Below are positions 9,287 to 17,397 of a DNA stretch of 64,000 bases, piece by piece (positions within the stretch are counted from its first letter, which is position 1; each line of letters begins with the position of its first letter). Location of the stretch: NCBI RefSeq assembly GCF_048537545.1, contig NZ_CP183218.1, one strand, 5' to 3'. The notes beneath the pieces are model-generated. The model saw nothing but the letters and a program-made list of their open reading frames with translations, ran no database searches and had not been told where the DNA came from. Source of the stretch: Chania fonticola_B (GTDB lineage: Bacteria; Pseudomonadota; Gammaproteobacteria; Enterobacterales; Enterobacteriaceae). Position numbers and translations under genes: made by a program.

Positions 9287-10939
9287 ATGCGCTTTTCGCT
9301 TCACACCACCGCATGTGCGTTGGCTGTTTCCCTGACGTTGTTTTCAGGAACAGTCAGTGCTTGGGAAAAGGATAAAACCTACGATATCACCATCCTGCAC
9401 ACCAACGATCATCACGGCCATTTCTGGCAGAACGATCATGGCGAGTACGGCCTGGGGGCGCAAAAGACGCTGGTGGACAGCATCCGTCAGGAAGTGGCGG
9501 CGAAAGGCGGTAGCGTGCTGTTGCTGTCCGGTGGGGACATCAATACCGGCGTGCCAGAATCGGATTTGCAGGATGCAGAACCCGATTTCCGTGGCATGAC
9601 GCTGATCGGCTACGACGCGATGGCGATCGGCAACCACGAATTCGACAACCCGCTCAGCGTGTTGCGCCAGCAGGAGAAGTGGGCTTCTTTCCCGCTATTG
9701 TCCGCCAACATTTATCAAAAAAGCACTCAGCAACGCCTGTTCAAGCCTTATGCCCTGTTTGAAAAGCAAGGGGTGAAGATTGCGGTGATCGGCCTGACCA
9801 CCGATGACACTGCAAAAATCGGCAACCCGGAATACTTTACCGATATCGAATTCCGTGTTCCGGCGCAAGAAGCCAAGCAGGTGGTGGAACAGCTGCGCAA
9901 AGATGAAAAGCCGGACGTGATTATCGCCGCTACCCACATGGGCCACTACGACGATGGTAACCATGGCTCTAACGCGCCGGGGGACGTGGAGATGGCACGT
10001 AGCCTGCCTACGGGCTACCTGGATATGATTGTCGGTGGGCATTCGCAAGATCCGGTCTGTATGGCGAGTGAAAACCACAAACAGGTAGATTACGTACCGG
10101 GCACGCCTTGCGCGCCAGATCGCCAAAACGGTACCTGGATCGTCCAGGCTCACGAATGGGGTAAATACGTTGGTCGTGCCGACTTCCAGTTCCGCAACGG
10201 CGAACTGAAACTGATGCATTACCAACTGATCCCGATCAACCTGAAGAAAAAGGTAGAGAAAGCCGACGGCACCAGCGAGCGGGTGTATTACACCCAACAG
10301 ATCCAGGAAGATCCGTCGATGATGAAGCTGCTGACGCCGTTCCAGGACAAGGGCAAGGCTCAGTTGGAAGTGAAGGTGGGCAGCGTCAACGGCAAACTGG
10401 AAGGGGATCGCAGTAAAGTCCGCTTCGTGCAGACCAACCTTTCGCGCGTGCTGTTAGCTGCACAGATGGAACGCGCCAACGCAGACTTCGCCGTGATGAG
10501 CGGTGGTGGCGTGCGTGACTCGATCGAGGCCGGTGATATCACCTATAAAAACGTGCTCAAGGTGCAGCCGTTTGGCAACACGCTGGTGTATGTCGAAATG
10601 AAAGGCAGCGAGGTTGAGCCATATCTGGCAGCGGTAGCCAATATGAAGGTGGATTCCGGGGCCTATGCGCAATTCGCCAACGTCAGCCTGGTGGCGGACG
10701 GCAAAGGCGTTAGCGACGTCAAGATCAAGGGAGAACCCTTACAGGCAGACAAGACCTATCGTATGGCGACACTGAACTTCAATGCCCTGGGTGGCGATGG
10801 TTATCCGAAGATTGATACCCTGCCAAGCTACGTCAACACCGGCTTTATCGATGCGGAAGTGCTCAAGCAGTATATCGAAAAGCACTCACCGCTGGATGCT
10901 GCGGCGTACGAGCCTAAAGGCGAGATCGTTTACAAGTAA
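9287..10939 (+). CDS. ushA: Bifunctional UDP-sugar hydrolase / 5'-nucleotidase, periplasmic
   Basis: Periplasmic dimetal phosphoesterase that degrades UDP-glucose and 5'-nucleotides for salvage. The 550 residues equal E. coli UshA. The N-terminal 25 residues are a Sec signal ending in SGTVSA before WEKDKTYD. The metallophosphatase core shows LHTNDHHGHFW (Asp41, His43), IGNHEFDNP (the Asn-His pair), THMGHYD and VGGHSQ. The C-terminal 5'-nucleotidase domain has SGGGVRDSIEAGDITYKNV and FNALGGDGYP. The start at 9287 has a ggagat ribosome binding site and is followed by a clear terminator. Confidence 0.97.
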   Translation: MRFSLHTTACALAVSLTLFSGTVSAWEKDKTYDITILHTNDHHGHFWQNDHGEYGLGAQKTLVDSIRQEVAAKGGSVLLLSGGDINTGVPESDLQDAEPDFRGMTLIGYDAMAIGNHEFDNPLSVLRQQEKWASFPLLSANIYQKSTQQRLFKPYALFEKQGVKIAVIGLTTDDTAKIGNPEYFTDIEFRVPAQEAKQVVEQLRKDEKPDVIIAATHMGHYDDGNHGSNAPGDVEMARSLPTGYLDMIVGGHSQDPVCMASENHKQVDYVPGTPCAPDRQNGTWIVQAHEWGKYVGRADFQFRNGELKLMHYQLIPINLKKKVEKADGTSERVYYTQQIQEDPSMMKLLTPFQDKGKAQLEVKVGSVNGKLEGDRSKVRFVQTNLSRVLLAAQMERANADFAVMSGGGVRDSIEAGDITYKNVLKVQPFGNTLVYVEMKGSEVEPYLAAVANMKVDSGAYAQFANVSLVADGKGVSDVKIKGEPLQADKTYRMATLNFNALGGDGYPKIDTLPSYVNTGFIDAEVLKQYIEKHSPLDAAAYEPKGEIVYK

Positions 10940-10945
10940 GGTACT

Positions 10946-10980
10946 AGGCCGTTGCAGAGGTTTGTAACGGCCTGTTTTTT
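10946..10980 (+). terminator. Intrinsic terminator of ushA
   Basis: Stem AGGCCGTT (10946-10953) with AACGGCCT (10966-10973), then six T residues. It abuts the stop codon of convergent ybaK. Confidence 0.85.
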
Positions 10981-11458
10981 AGTCCCGCTTGGCGATTTCG
11001 GCGAAGGTGCCAGACAGTAAGCGGCAGAGATCGCTAGCCGCCAATTCAATATCCAACCCGCGTTTGCCGCCTGAAACGAAAATGGTGGCAAACTGTTGCG
11101 CTGGGCTGTCGATTACCGTGGGCAAACGTTTCTTTTGCCCGAGTGGGCTGATCCCGCCGACAAGATAACCCGTCACCCGTTGAGCCACTGTCGGATCGGC
11201 CATTTCGGCTTTCTTGGCCCCTAGCGCTTTCGCCACCTTCTTCAAATCCAACTGGGTCGCTACTGGCGTTACCGCAACGGCCAGGTTTTTCGCGTCACCA
11301 TTGAGGGCCACCAACAGCGTTTTGTAGACCTGTTCGGCGTTCAACCCCAGCTTTTTTACCACCTCGTCGCCAAAGTTGGTTTCTTCGCTATCGTGGTGAT
11401 AGGCGTGGAGGGTGAAGGCCACCTTTTGTTTTTCAAGCAGAACCACTGCGGGTGTCAT
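10979..11458 (-). CDS. ybaK: Cys-tRNA(Pro)/Cys-tRNA(Cys) deacylase YbaK
   Basis: Trans-editing factor that hydrolyses Cys-tRNA(Pro) made by mischarging prolyl-tRNA synthetase. Family motifs are SEETNFGDEVVKKLGL, QVYKTLLVAL with the essential Lys near residue 46, AVTPVATQLDLKKVAKALGAKK and GYLVGGISPLGQKKRLPT. The ATG at 11458 (MTPAVVLLEKQK) gives 159 residues, identical in length and start to E. coli; the 11500 reading adds 14 unmatched residues. It neighbours chiX and ybaP as in E. coli. Confidence 0.95.
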   Translation of the reverse strand: MTPAVVLLEKQKVAFTLHAYHHDSEETNFGDEVVKKLGLNAEQVYKTLLVALNGDAKNLAVAVTPVATQLDLKKVAKALGAKKAEMADPTVAQRVTGYLVGGISPLGQKKRLPTVIDSPAQQFATIFVSGGKRGLDIELAASDLCRLLSGTFAEIAKRD

Positions 11459-11591
11459 AATTTCTTTTCCAAAACTGTGGGAAGTTGTCATCGGTGGCAA
11501 CGAAACGATAAAAATGGAGCCGAATGAGCAACCTGTGCCAAGGAGGATGAAAGGCAGTTGCCAATAGGTTCGTCAGGTTGCTACCCTGTCT

Positions 11592-11681
11592 ATTGTAATC
11601 GTTAACACGGTTACAATGCGTATAACTAAAATATGAAAAATTCCTCTTTGACTGGCCAATAGCGATATTGGCCACTTTTTT
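11592..11681 (+). ncRNA. chiX: ChiX (SroB/MicM) Hfq-dependent small RNA
   Basis: In E. coli ChiX lies between ybaK and ybaP and silences chitoporin and chitobiose transcripts. Here the same gap, on the plus strand, contains the pairing region AAATTCCTCTTTGAC (about 11638-11652), identical to that of E. coli, then a terminator hairpin TGGCCAATA-gcga-TATTGGCCA (11653-11674) with T residues to 11681. A 5' hairpin ATTGTAATCG/CGGTTACAAT (11592-11617) replaces the E. coli 5' stem with different bases. A possible promoter is TTGCCA (11558-11563) with TACCCT (11582-11587), preceded by an extended TG. The exact 5' end is inferred. The T tract overlaps the ybaP stop codon. Confidence 0.88.
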
Positions 11682-12483
11682 ATCGTGCCTGCAGCATGGC
11701 CGGTAAATTGTCTTCGCCATACAGATGCAAAGCGCCGACCGCCACCACATAGTTGCCCGGCGGTAACGCTTCCAGCTTTTGCTGCCAGTGGCGATTGCGG
11801 CGGTGCATCAAGACGTCGTACAACTCGGCACTGAATGTCGAGGGCAGCGTTTCCAACGTGGCGTTCGGTTTGGCGTCCAGCCACCAGCTCACCATGGTTT
11901 GCAGCAAACGGGCGTTGGTGTGCCAGTGCTCTAACGTATCGTGCAGCAGGGCCATACCGCCTTCTGGCAGTTGTTCCAGCATGCTCAGCTGTTCTTCGGC
12001 CCCTTCCAGTTCGATCACTGGCATCTGCTGTACTTTAGCGGCTTGCAATAGCTGATAATCAATTCCGTATTCGGCGCGTAAACCCAGCCGCTGTGCCTGC
12101 CGTGCTTGCATCATCAGCGCTACCTGCCAGCCGGGAAGAGCAGAGAAGCTCTCTACATCCGCCCCCAGCTCCTGGCATAGCACCTGCAACCGTTGGAATT
12201 CTTCATCGCCAAGACGTTGTTCAATTTCGAGTTGGGGTTCAGCGTGGCCAAATGGCGAAGAGGAACCGGTAATATCGGCCTCAACGATCAACGCATCGGC
12301 CTGGCGCAGGCGTGCTGACAGCCGAGCAGGCAGGGGCGACATATCGACGGTGCCCATATGAATGCTACCGACCAAATGTAGTTGGCGATTTCCCGTCAGC
12401 TTGATGTCCAAGGCCGGGTAGGTGTAGCTCTGCGGGGAAATAATACCGAGAAAGGTAGCAATGCGGCGTAACAGTTGACCCAT
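11680..12483 (-). CDS. ybaP: TraB/GumN-family protein YbaP
   Basis: Product of 267 residues (E. coli YbaP 264) of the TraB/GumN (Tiki-like) family, proposed metalloproteases. The two family signatures are present: VGSIHMGT near residue 40 and VAVGALHLYGEDNL near the C-terminus, the latter with the characteristic Gly-x-x-His. Intermediate Glu and Asp residues (EADITG) also fit. There is no clear signal peptide. The physiological substrate is unknown. It lies between chiX and copA, all as in E. coli. Confidence 0.9.
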   Translation of the reverse strand: MGQLLRRIATFLGIISPQSYTYPALDIKLTGNRQLHLVGSIHMGTVDMSPLPARLSARLRQADALIVEADITGSSSPFGHAEPQLEIEQRLGDEEFQRLQVLCQELGADVESFSALPGWQVALMMQARQAQRLGLRAEYGIDYQLLQAAKVQQMPVIELEGAEEQLSMLEQLPEGGMALLHDTLEHWHTNARLLQTMVSWWLDAKPNATLETLPSTFSAELYDVLMHRRNRHWQQKLEALPPGNYVVAVGALHLYGEDNLPAMLQAR

Positions 12484-12592
12484 ACAGCGTGGCTCCTGAT
12501 CCTTTCCACCAGCGTGCAGGATGGCTGCTGGCTTTTCCCCATGCTAAACGCTAAGTGGCTGACAATAAAGCCCGAGGGCAGAGGAATTATCT

Positions 12593-12625
12593 CAAAAGGC
12601 CGGAGCGCGATGGGTTGCGCTCCGG
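12593..12625 (-). terminator. Intrinsic terminator of copA
   Basis: Perfect 9-pair stem CCGGAGCGC (12600-12608) with GCGCTCCGG (12617-12625), followed on the minus strand by CC and TTTT. It begins eight bases after the copA stop. Confidence 0.75.
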
Positions 12626-12632
12626 TTGAAGG

Positions 12633-15344
12633 TTACTGCTTGGGTTTAAAACGCAGCAATCGGTTGGCGTTGCTGACCACGGTAATGGAGGAGAGTGCCA
12701 TTGCCGCGCCAGCGACCACTGGGCTGAGCAGGGTGCCCGTCAGCGGATACAGCACACCGGCGGCAATGGGAATGCCAAGTGCGTTGTAGATAAATGCCCC
12801 GAGCAGGTTCTGCTTCATATTACGCAGCGTTGCCTTCGACAAGGCCAGCGCGTCCGCCACGCCGTTCAGGCTGTGACGCATCAGGGTGATCGCCGCAGTT
12901 TCGATGGCGATATCACTGCCGCCGCCCATGGCGATCCCGACATCGGCCTGAGCCAGAGCAGGGGCGTCGTTGATGCCGTCACCGACCATCGCTACCCGGT
13001 GGCCCTGAGCCTGCAACTGCTTGATCGCTTCGGCCTTACCGTCGGGTAACACGCCAGCAATCACGCGGTCGATACCGGCCTCTTTGGCAATAGCATTGGC
13101 GGTCACCGGGTTATCGCCCGTTAACATCACCAGTTGATAACCTTGCTGATGCAGGCGCTGTAGTGCGCTCACACTGTCACTGCGTAACGGATCGCGGATG
13201 GCGATCAACGCGGCAGGTTTGCCGTTGGCGGCCAACAGTACCGGCGTGATACCGCGTTCAGCCTGTTGCTGTATCTGATGTGTGAGCTCATCAGTCGCGA
13301 TCTGATTTTCTTGCAACAGCTTTGCGTTACCCAGCAACAGCTGTACGCCCTCGACTTCACCGCTGACGCCTGAGCCGCGCAACGTCCGGAATTGCTCTAC
13401 CGTAGGCAGTGTCTGCCCTTTAGCCTGTTCGACGATGGCACGGGCCAGCGGGTGGTTAGCCCCTTGTTCCAGTGCTGCGGCCCAACGTAAGGCCTGCTGT
13501 TCATCCACTTGGTTAAAGGTGATGATTTCCACCACGCCTGGCTGGCCTTCCGTCAGAGTACCGGTTTTATCGAACACCAACGTATCGAGATAGCTGGCCT
13601 GCTGCAGCGCATCGGCGTCACGCACCAGCACGCCAAACTCCGCGGCCCGGCCAACGCCAGAGATAATTGACATCGGCGTTGCCAGCCCCAAGGCGCAAGG
13701 GCAGGCGATGATTAGCACCGTGGTGGCGATCACCAGGGTGTAGACCAACTGCGGTTGTGGGCCAAAGAAATACCAGATGGCGGCACTGAACAGGGCGATG
13801 GCGACCACGGTGGGCACAAATACCGCCGAGATGCGGTCTGCCAGCTTACCGATTTCCGGTTTGCTGCTTTGCGCCTGACGCACCAGCTTGATAATACGTG
13901 CCAGCGTGGTTTGGGTGCCAATGGCCGCCGCGCGAAACAGTACGCTGCCGTCGTCTACCACCGTACCAGCATGCACCGTATCGCCGACGCCTTTTTGCTG
14001 CGGCAACGCCTCGCCGGTCAGCATGGCTTCATCGATCCACACTTCGCCCTGCACGATCTCGCCGTCAACCGGGATGCGATCGCCAGTCGTCAGGCGCAAG
14101 GTCATGCCCAATTGCACCTCTGCCAGCGGGATACTTTGCTCCCCCTGTTCTGTGACCAGCCTGGCGGTTGGCGGAGTGAGATCCAGTAGCCGTTCCAGCG
14201 CCTGGGAAGAACGCTGCCGCGCGCGCTGCTCCATGGCATGACCAAGGTTGATCAGGCCGATGATCATCGCGCTGGCTTCGTAATACAGGTGCCGTGCCTC
14301 CATGGGGAAGAAGTCTGGCCACAGGTTGACGCTGATAGAGTACAACCAGGCGGCACCGGTCCCCAAGGCGACCAGCGTATCCATAGTGGCGCTGCCGTTC
14401 ATCAACGATCGCCAGGCATTGCGGTAGAAGTGGCCGCCGGCAAACACCATCACCGCCAGGGTAATGATGCCGACTATCAGCCATGGTCGCTGGGTTTCTG
14501 GCGTCAGCGACATACTGCCGCCAAACACGCCCCAGGCCATCAACGGCACGCCCACCGCCAAGCCTAATGCGGCCTGCCAACGGAAACGTTTCATATTAGC
14601 CTGTGCGGTTTGCTGTTGGCGTTCACGGCGCTTGGTTTCGTCCTGGATCATCTCTGCGCCATAGCCAGCTTTCTCTACCGCCGCGACCAACGCCTGCGGT
14701 GTGGCTTTACCGGTGATCAGTGCGCTGCGTTCCGCCAGGTTTACCCGCGCCAACTCAACGCCCGGGACGTTCTGTAACGCCGTCTGCACTTTATTGACGC
14801 AGCTGGCACAGGTCATGCCGTTGAGCAACAGCTGGATGCTATCGTCAGTCTCGCTTGCCGGAAGTAAAGAGGGGGCCGCTGCCTGGGGTTCCGGCAAGGT
14901 TGGGGCAGATTCAGTCAGCGGCTCAGTTTTTGGGTGGCTATTGGCTCCCGCCTGGCTGGCGTGATAGCCCGCATCCTCGACCGCAGCGATGAGCTGCTCT
15001 GGTGTGGCATCGCCATAGACTTTGGCTCCCTCAAGGGTCACATCGGCGGCGATCACGCCCGGCACCGCTTCCAGCGCTTTACGGGTGCTGCCCACGCAAT
15101 GCATGCAGGAGAGGCCGGAAAGTTGTAACTCGGTGTCTGCCTGATGGGCGATTTCTGCCTGGTAGCCAGCGGCAACGACGCTGTCAATCAGCTCGGTAGC
15201 CGGGGCTGCACCGGTGATTTTAGCGTAGTGAACGTTGACGTTGGCCTGTTCGACATCCGCGCGGCTTTCCAAGGCTTTTTTCACCTTTTGCGCGCAGTTC
15301 ATGCAGGAGAGCCCCTGCAACGCCAGCACGGTAGTTTGTGACAT
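12633..15344 (-). CDS. copA: Cu(I)-exporting P1B-type ATPase CopA
   Basis: Inner-membrane ATPase that pumps Cu+ from the cytoplasm. The 903 residues include three N-terminal heavy-metal-associated domains with Cys pairs at 14/17, 80/83 and 179/182 (GLSCMNC, GLSCMHC, GMTCASC); E. coli CopA (834) has two. Further on are the metal motif CPC at 548-550, the phosphorylation site DKTGT at Asp592, the family histidine motif GANHPLARAI and the hinge GDGINDAPAL. A slippery heptamer at the end of HMA2 suggests a second, short product (separate entry). The CueR-type promoter lies directly upstream, and an intrinsic terminator follows. Confidence 0.97.
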   Translation of the reverse strand: MSQTTVLALQGLSCMNCAQKVKKALESRADVEQANVNVHYAKITGAAPATELIDSVVAAGYQAEIAHQADTELQLSGLSCMHCVGSTRKALEAVPGVIAADVTLEGAKVYGDATPEQLIAAVEDAGYHASQAGANSHPKTEPLTESAPTLPEPQAAAPSLLPASETDDSIQLLLNGMTCASCVNKVQTALQNVPGVELARVNLAERSALITGKATPQALVAAVEKAGYGAEMIQDETKRRERQQQTAQANMKRFRWQAALGLAVGVPLMAWGVFGGSMSLTPETQRPWLIVGIITLAVMVFAGGHFYRNAWRSLMNGSATMDTLVALGTGAAWLYSISVNLWPDFFPMEARHLYYEASAMIIGLINLGHAMEQRARQRSSQALERLLDLTPPTARLVTEQGEQSIPLAEVQLGMTLRLTTGDRIPVDGEIVQGEVWIDEAMLTGEALPQQKGVGDTVHAGTVVDDGSVLFRAAAIGTQTTLARIIKLVRQAQSSKPEIGKLADRISAVFVPTVVAIALFSAAIWYFFGPQPQLVYTLVIATTVLIIACPCALGLATPMSIISGVGRAAEFGVLVRDADALQQASYLDTLVFDKTGTLTEGQPGVVEIITFNQVDEQQALRWAAALEQGANHPLARAIVEQAKGQTLPTVEQFRTLRGSGVSGEVEGVQLLLGNAKLLQENQIATDELTHQIQQQAERGITPVLLAANGKPAALIAIRDPLRSDSVSALQRLHQQGYQLVMLTGDNPVTANAIAKEAGIDRVIAGVLPDGKAEAIKQLQAQGHRVAMVGDGINDAPALAQADVGIAMGGGSDIAIETAAITLMRHSLNGVADALALSKATLRNMKQNLLGAFIYNALGIPIAAGVLYPLTGTLLSPVVAGAAMALSSITVVSNANRLLRFKPKQ
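14854..14934 (-). promoter_or_regulatory. Predicted programmed -1 frameshift signal in copA (CopA(Z)-type)
   Basis: Codons CAC CCA AAA (14936-14928) contain the slippery heptamer C-CCA-AAA at 14934-14928. Slipping back one base reads AAC then TGA (14925-14923), ending a product of 140 residues that contains HMA1 and HMA2. Five bases after the heptamer begins stem 1, GCCGCTG (14922-14916) with CAGCGGC (14881-14875). Stem 2, CTTGCCGGAA (14898-14889) with TTCCGGCAAG (14863-14854), interleaves with it, forming an H-type pseudoknot. E. coli copA is known to use C-CCA-AAG at the equivalent SHPK codons to make the chaperone CopA(Z). Function here is inferred from this match. Confidence 0.85.
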
Positions 15345-15403
15345 GATGGTTTTCCTCGCAAAATAATGGCGGTGGACCGCCTAGGTTCTTTTGATTGAGA
15401 ATG

Positions 15404-15434
15404 ATCTTAAACCTTCCAGCAAGGGGAAGGTCAA
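15404..15434 (-). promoter_or_regulatory. CueR-dependent copA promoter
   Basis: On the minus strand TTGACC (15434-15429) and TAAGAT (15409-15404) are separated by 19 bases, the over-long spacing typical of MerR-family activation. The spacer holds the CueR dyad ACCTTCC-N7-GGAAGGT (15411-15431). The promoter faces copA, about 60 bases away. Confidence 0.92.
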
Positions 15435-15533
15435 TAGAATATTATTTTGATAGAAAAGGATTTGTATTAACGCTGTCTACAACTCGGCCACGCTCCGACA
15501 TCAGGCCCGAATTTTGCGGGGTTTTCTTTGGGT

Positions 15534-15561
15534 ATAAAAAAACCAGCCCGAAGGCTGGTTT
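15534..15561 (-). terminator. Intrinsic terminator of the YagU-like gene
   Basis: Stem AAACCAGCC (15540-15548) with GGCTGGTTT (15553-15561), then a run of seven T residues on the minus strand. Confidence 0.85.
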
Positions 15562-15579
15562 AAGCGTCTTAGCAATATT

Positions 15580-16143
15580 TTACTTCATGTTGTTCGCTGA
15601 CCACATCCCCGTGATTGGTCGGGCAAACAACGCCAGCACAGCGATAAGGCTCACTTCAATGGAGATTGACCAGCAAATGTGGCCGATCAGTTCACTCCAG
15701 AACTCATACCCATTCAGGTTCCAGAGCCAGCCAGTTTCACCTGAGAGATAGGCGGGATGCCTGAATCCTAGCGCCGGGATGAGGAAACCGTGCATGACCA
15801 GCGTGATCACAATACCGTAAGCCGCACCATACCAGAGCCTGATTTTGGGCGTATAAGCCGAAACCAGAACGTAAAGGCCCGCAAAGATGAAGCTGAACAT
15901 CCAGTGATAAAGCATCACTGCGCCGGGGATCGTTACGCTCTGATAAACATAATCCATAGAATGGGAGTTAATTCCCAGCCAGCCAAGCCAGGCATCAATG
16001 TTAAGGGCGGGCGGCGATGCCTCACCGACGATGCGCGGCGGCATATTAGCCTCTGAGCCTGACTTCACCAGCGAACTGATCGCGCCACCGATGAAGGTTG
16101 CCCACAAAAAAATACGTAAATTAACTTTACTACAAATGTTCAT
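15580..16143 (-). CDS. YagU-family (DUF1440) inner-membrane protein
   Basis: A 187-residue membrane protein with about four or five hydrophobic segments. It resembles E. coli YagU (204 residues) in layout: an N-terminal segment followed by VKSGSEANMPPR (YagU VKWGAEVPLPPR), a central PKIRLWYGAAYGI (YagU PKIKLWQGLLAGA), and a C-terminal ELIGHICWSISIEV (YagU EIFGHLVWFWSIEI). YagU has been linked to acid resistance; its mechanism is unknown. The gene sits between copA and cueR, a position not occupied by it in E. coli, and a CueR-like box upstream points towards it. It has its own terminator. I do not assign a gene symbol because it may be a paralogue. Confidence 0.75.
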   Translation of the reverse strand: MNICSKVNLRIFLWATFIGGAISSLVKSGSEANMPPRIVGEASPPALNIDAWLGWLGINSHSMDYVYQSVTIPGAVMLYHWMFSFIFAGLYVLVSAYTPKIRLWYGAAYGIVITLVMHGFLIPALGFRHPAYLSGETGWLWNLNGYEFWSELIGHICWSISIEVSLIAVLALFARPITGMWSANNMK

Positions 16144-16538
16144 AACTCCACGTCCGTGAAAAGGAAAAATGAGGTTTGATTATATGTTACGAGCGTGTTG
16201 CTGCGTATTACTGAAAGCATCGAGATATGACAATCTTTTCAGGTACAGCCCCGTCAGGCGATATACGGACTGTATTTGGTGAGTATTTGCCTTGTGTCTT
16301 CGCCCCCGTTGCCGCAACCCTATTTCCCAGGAGGTTGACGATATTATCAAAACGTGGGGATCCGGACGGATGCGATAAGTTTAAATCCTCTTGCTAGCAT
16401 GTCCCTGCGTCCACAGATAGAAGGTCAAAAGGGGGTAATTGGGGAGTAATGGGGTTATAATTTATTGAGTTACTACTGTCACTTGGGTGCAGTGGGGTAC
16501 ATGGACCTTCCTGCAAGGGTAAGGTCAAGGGGGATAAA
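16144..16538. other. Gene-free region between the YagU-like gene and cueR
   Basis: These 395 bases divide the minus-strand YagU-like gene from plus-strand cueR. No ORF is supported; two short minus-strand frames here are shadows starting inside cueR. Visible signals are a CueR-like dyad at 16505-16525 and a possible cueR promoter, TTGAGT (16465-16470) with TGCAGT (16488-16493) at 17-base spacing. The rest shows no recognisable structure. Confidence 0.5.
16498..16528 (-). promoter_or_regulatory. CueR-like box with -35 element upstream of cueR
   Basis: The dyad at 16505-16525 (ACCTTCC, then GCAAGGG, then TAAGGT) differs from the copA box at only two of 21 positions and has the same orientation. 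A TTGACC -35 (16528-16523) follows on the minus strand. At the 19-base spacing the -10 is CATGTA, a poor match. It could drive the YagU-like gene weakly, repress cueR, or both. Confidence 0.55.
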
Positions 16539-16940
16539 GTGAATATCAGCGACGTTGCCAAAAAAACCGGTTTGACCAGCAAAGCCATCCGTTTTTATGA
16601 AGAGAAAGGATTGGTGACCGCCCCGATCCGTACGGACAACGGCTACCGCAGCTACAGCGCCAGGCATATTGAAGAACTGACGTTATTGCGCCAGGCTCGC
16701 CAGGTGGGGTTCAACCTTGACGAGTGCCGTGAACTGGTCGCGTTGTTCAACGATCCGGCGCGGCACAGTGCCGATGTCAAAGCCCGCACGCTGCAGAAAG
16801 TCGCCGATATCGAAAAGCACATCAGCGAACTGGGGGAAATGCGCCAACGCCTGCTGGCGCTGGCGGATCAATGCCCTGGCGATGAAGGCGCAGAGTGCCC
16901 GATCATTAATAATCTGGCAGGCTGCTGCCACAAAGGCTAG
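16539..16940 (+). CDS. cueR: Cu(I)-responsive MerR-family regulator CueR
   Basis: Activates copA and other copper-efflux genes when Cu+ binds. The 133 residues (E. coli 135) contain the MerR helix-turn-helix MNISDVAKKTGLTSKAIRFYEEKGLV, a dimerisation helix around KVADIEKHISELGEM, and the metal loop with Cys near 112 and 120 in QCPGDEGAECPI. The C-terminal CCHKG is also typical. The start is GTG at 16539 with an aaggggga ribosome binding site. The stop overlaps convergent ybbJ by four bases. Confidence 0.96.
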   Translation: MNISDVAKKTGLTSKAIRFYEEKGLVTAPIRTDNGYRSYSARHIEELTLLRQARQVGFNLDECRELVALFNDPARHSADVKARTLQKVADIEKHISELGEMRQRLLALADQCPGDEGAECPIINNLAGCCHKG

Positions 16941-17395
16941 CGGATAATGGCGCGGATCACCAAGGTGGTGCCTTCGACCGCCACCACTTCAACTTCGGTG
17001 CCGATTGGCAGATCCTCGTTGGCTTGCGCGCGCCAACTGCTGTCGGCGATATTGATGCGGCCATGGCCGTTATGCATCGCCTCGGTCAGCGTGGCGCGGG
17101 TGCCGATCAGTTGACGGTTGCGCTGGTTGAGTACCGGTGAACCGCTGGTTGCCGTTGGCCGCTTGCGCAGCCAGTACCACCATAGATAGGCCACGGCGAT
17201 GGTCATCACGGCAAACAGCGAGCCTTGCCACTCCCAACTCAACTCCGGCAGCAGCCAGATAATCACCCCGACAATCACCGCAGAAACGCCGCTCCACAGC
17301 AGATAGCCGCTGGCACCGAGCATTTCCGCGGCCAACAGCAGCCCGCCTAGCGAGATCCAGAACCATTGTGGGTTTGCTGCGATCTGTTCCAGCAT
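16937..17395 (-). CDS. ybbJ: NfeD-family membrane protein YbbJ
   Basis: Small membrane protein of 152 residues with three N-terminal hydrophobic segments (WFWISLGGLLLAAEMLGASG and following) and a C-terminal soluble OB-fold domain (IGTRATLTEAMHNGHGRINI, GTEVEVVAVEGTTLVI), the NfeD short form. NfeD-like proteins pair with SPFH/stomatin proteins; here qmcA lies immediately upstream, two bases away, so the two are co-transcribed. Their complex is thought to organise membrane microdomains or protein quality control. The stop overlaps cueR by four bases. Confidence 0.93.
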   Translation of the reverse strand: MLEQIAANPQWFWISLGGLLLAAEMLGASGYLLWSGVSAVIVGVIIWLLPELSWEWQGSLFAVMTIAVAYLWWYWLRKRPTATSGSPVLNQRNRQLIGTRATLTEAMHNGHGRINIADSSWRAQANEDLPIGTEVEVVAVEGTTLVIRAIIR

Positions 17396-17397
17396 AA

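Noticed and set aside
11653..11681. The TGGCCAATA hairpin as the terminator of ybaP
   Set aside because: The T tract lies on the plus strand, opposite to ybaP, and the hairpin belongs to ChiX.
15395..15751. A 118-codon plus-strand frame between copA and the YagU-like gene
   Set aside because: It overlaps the copA promoter, a terminator and the YagU-like gene, and has no recognisable protein sequence.
16394..16667. Two small minus-strand frames of 62-64 codons at the cueR start
   Set aside because: They begin within cueR on the opposite strand, lack ribosome binding sites and show no conserved sequence.
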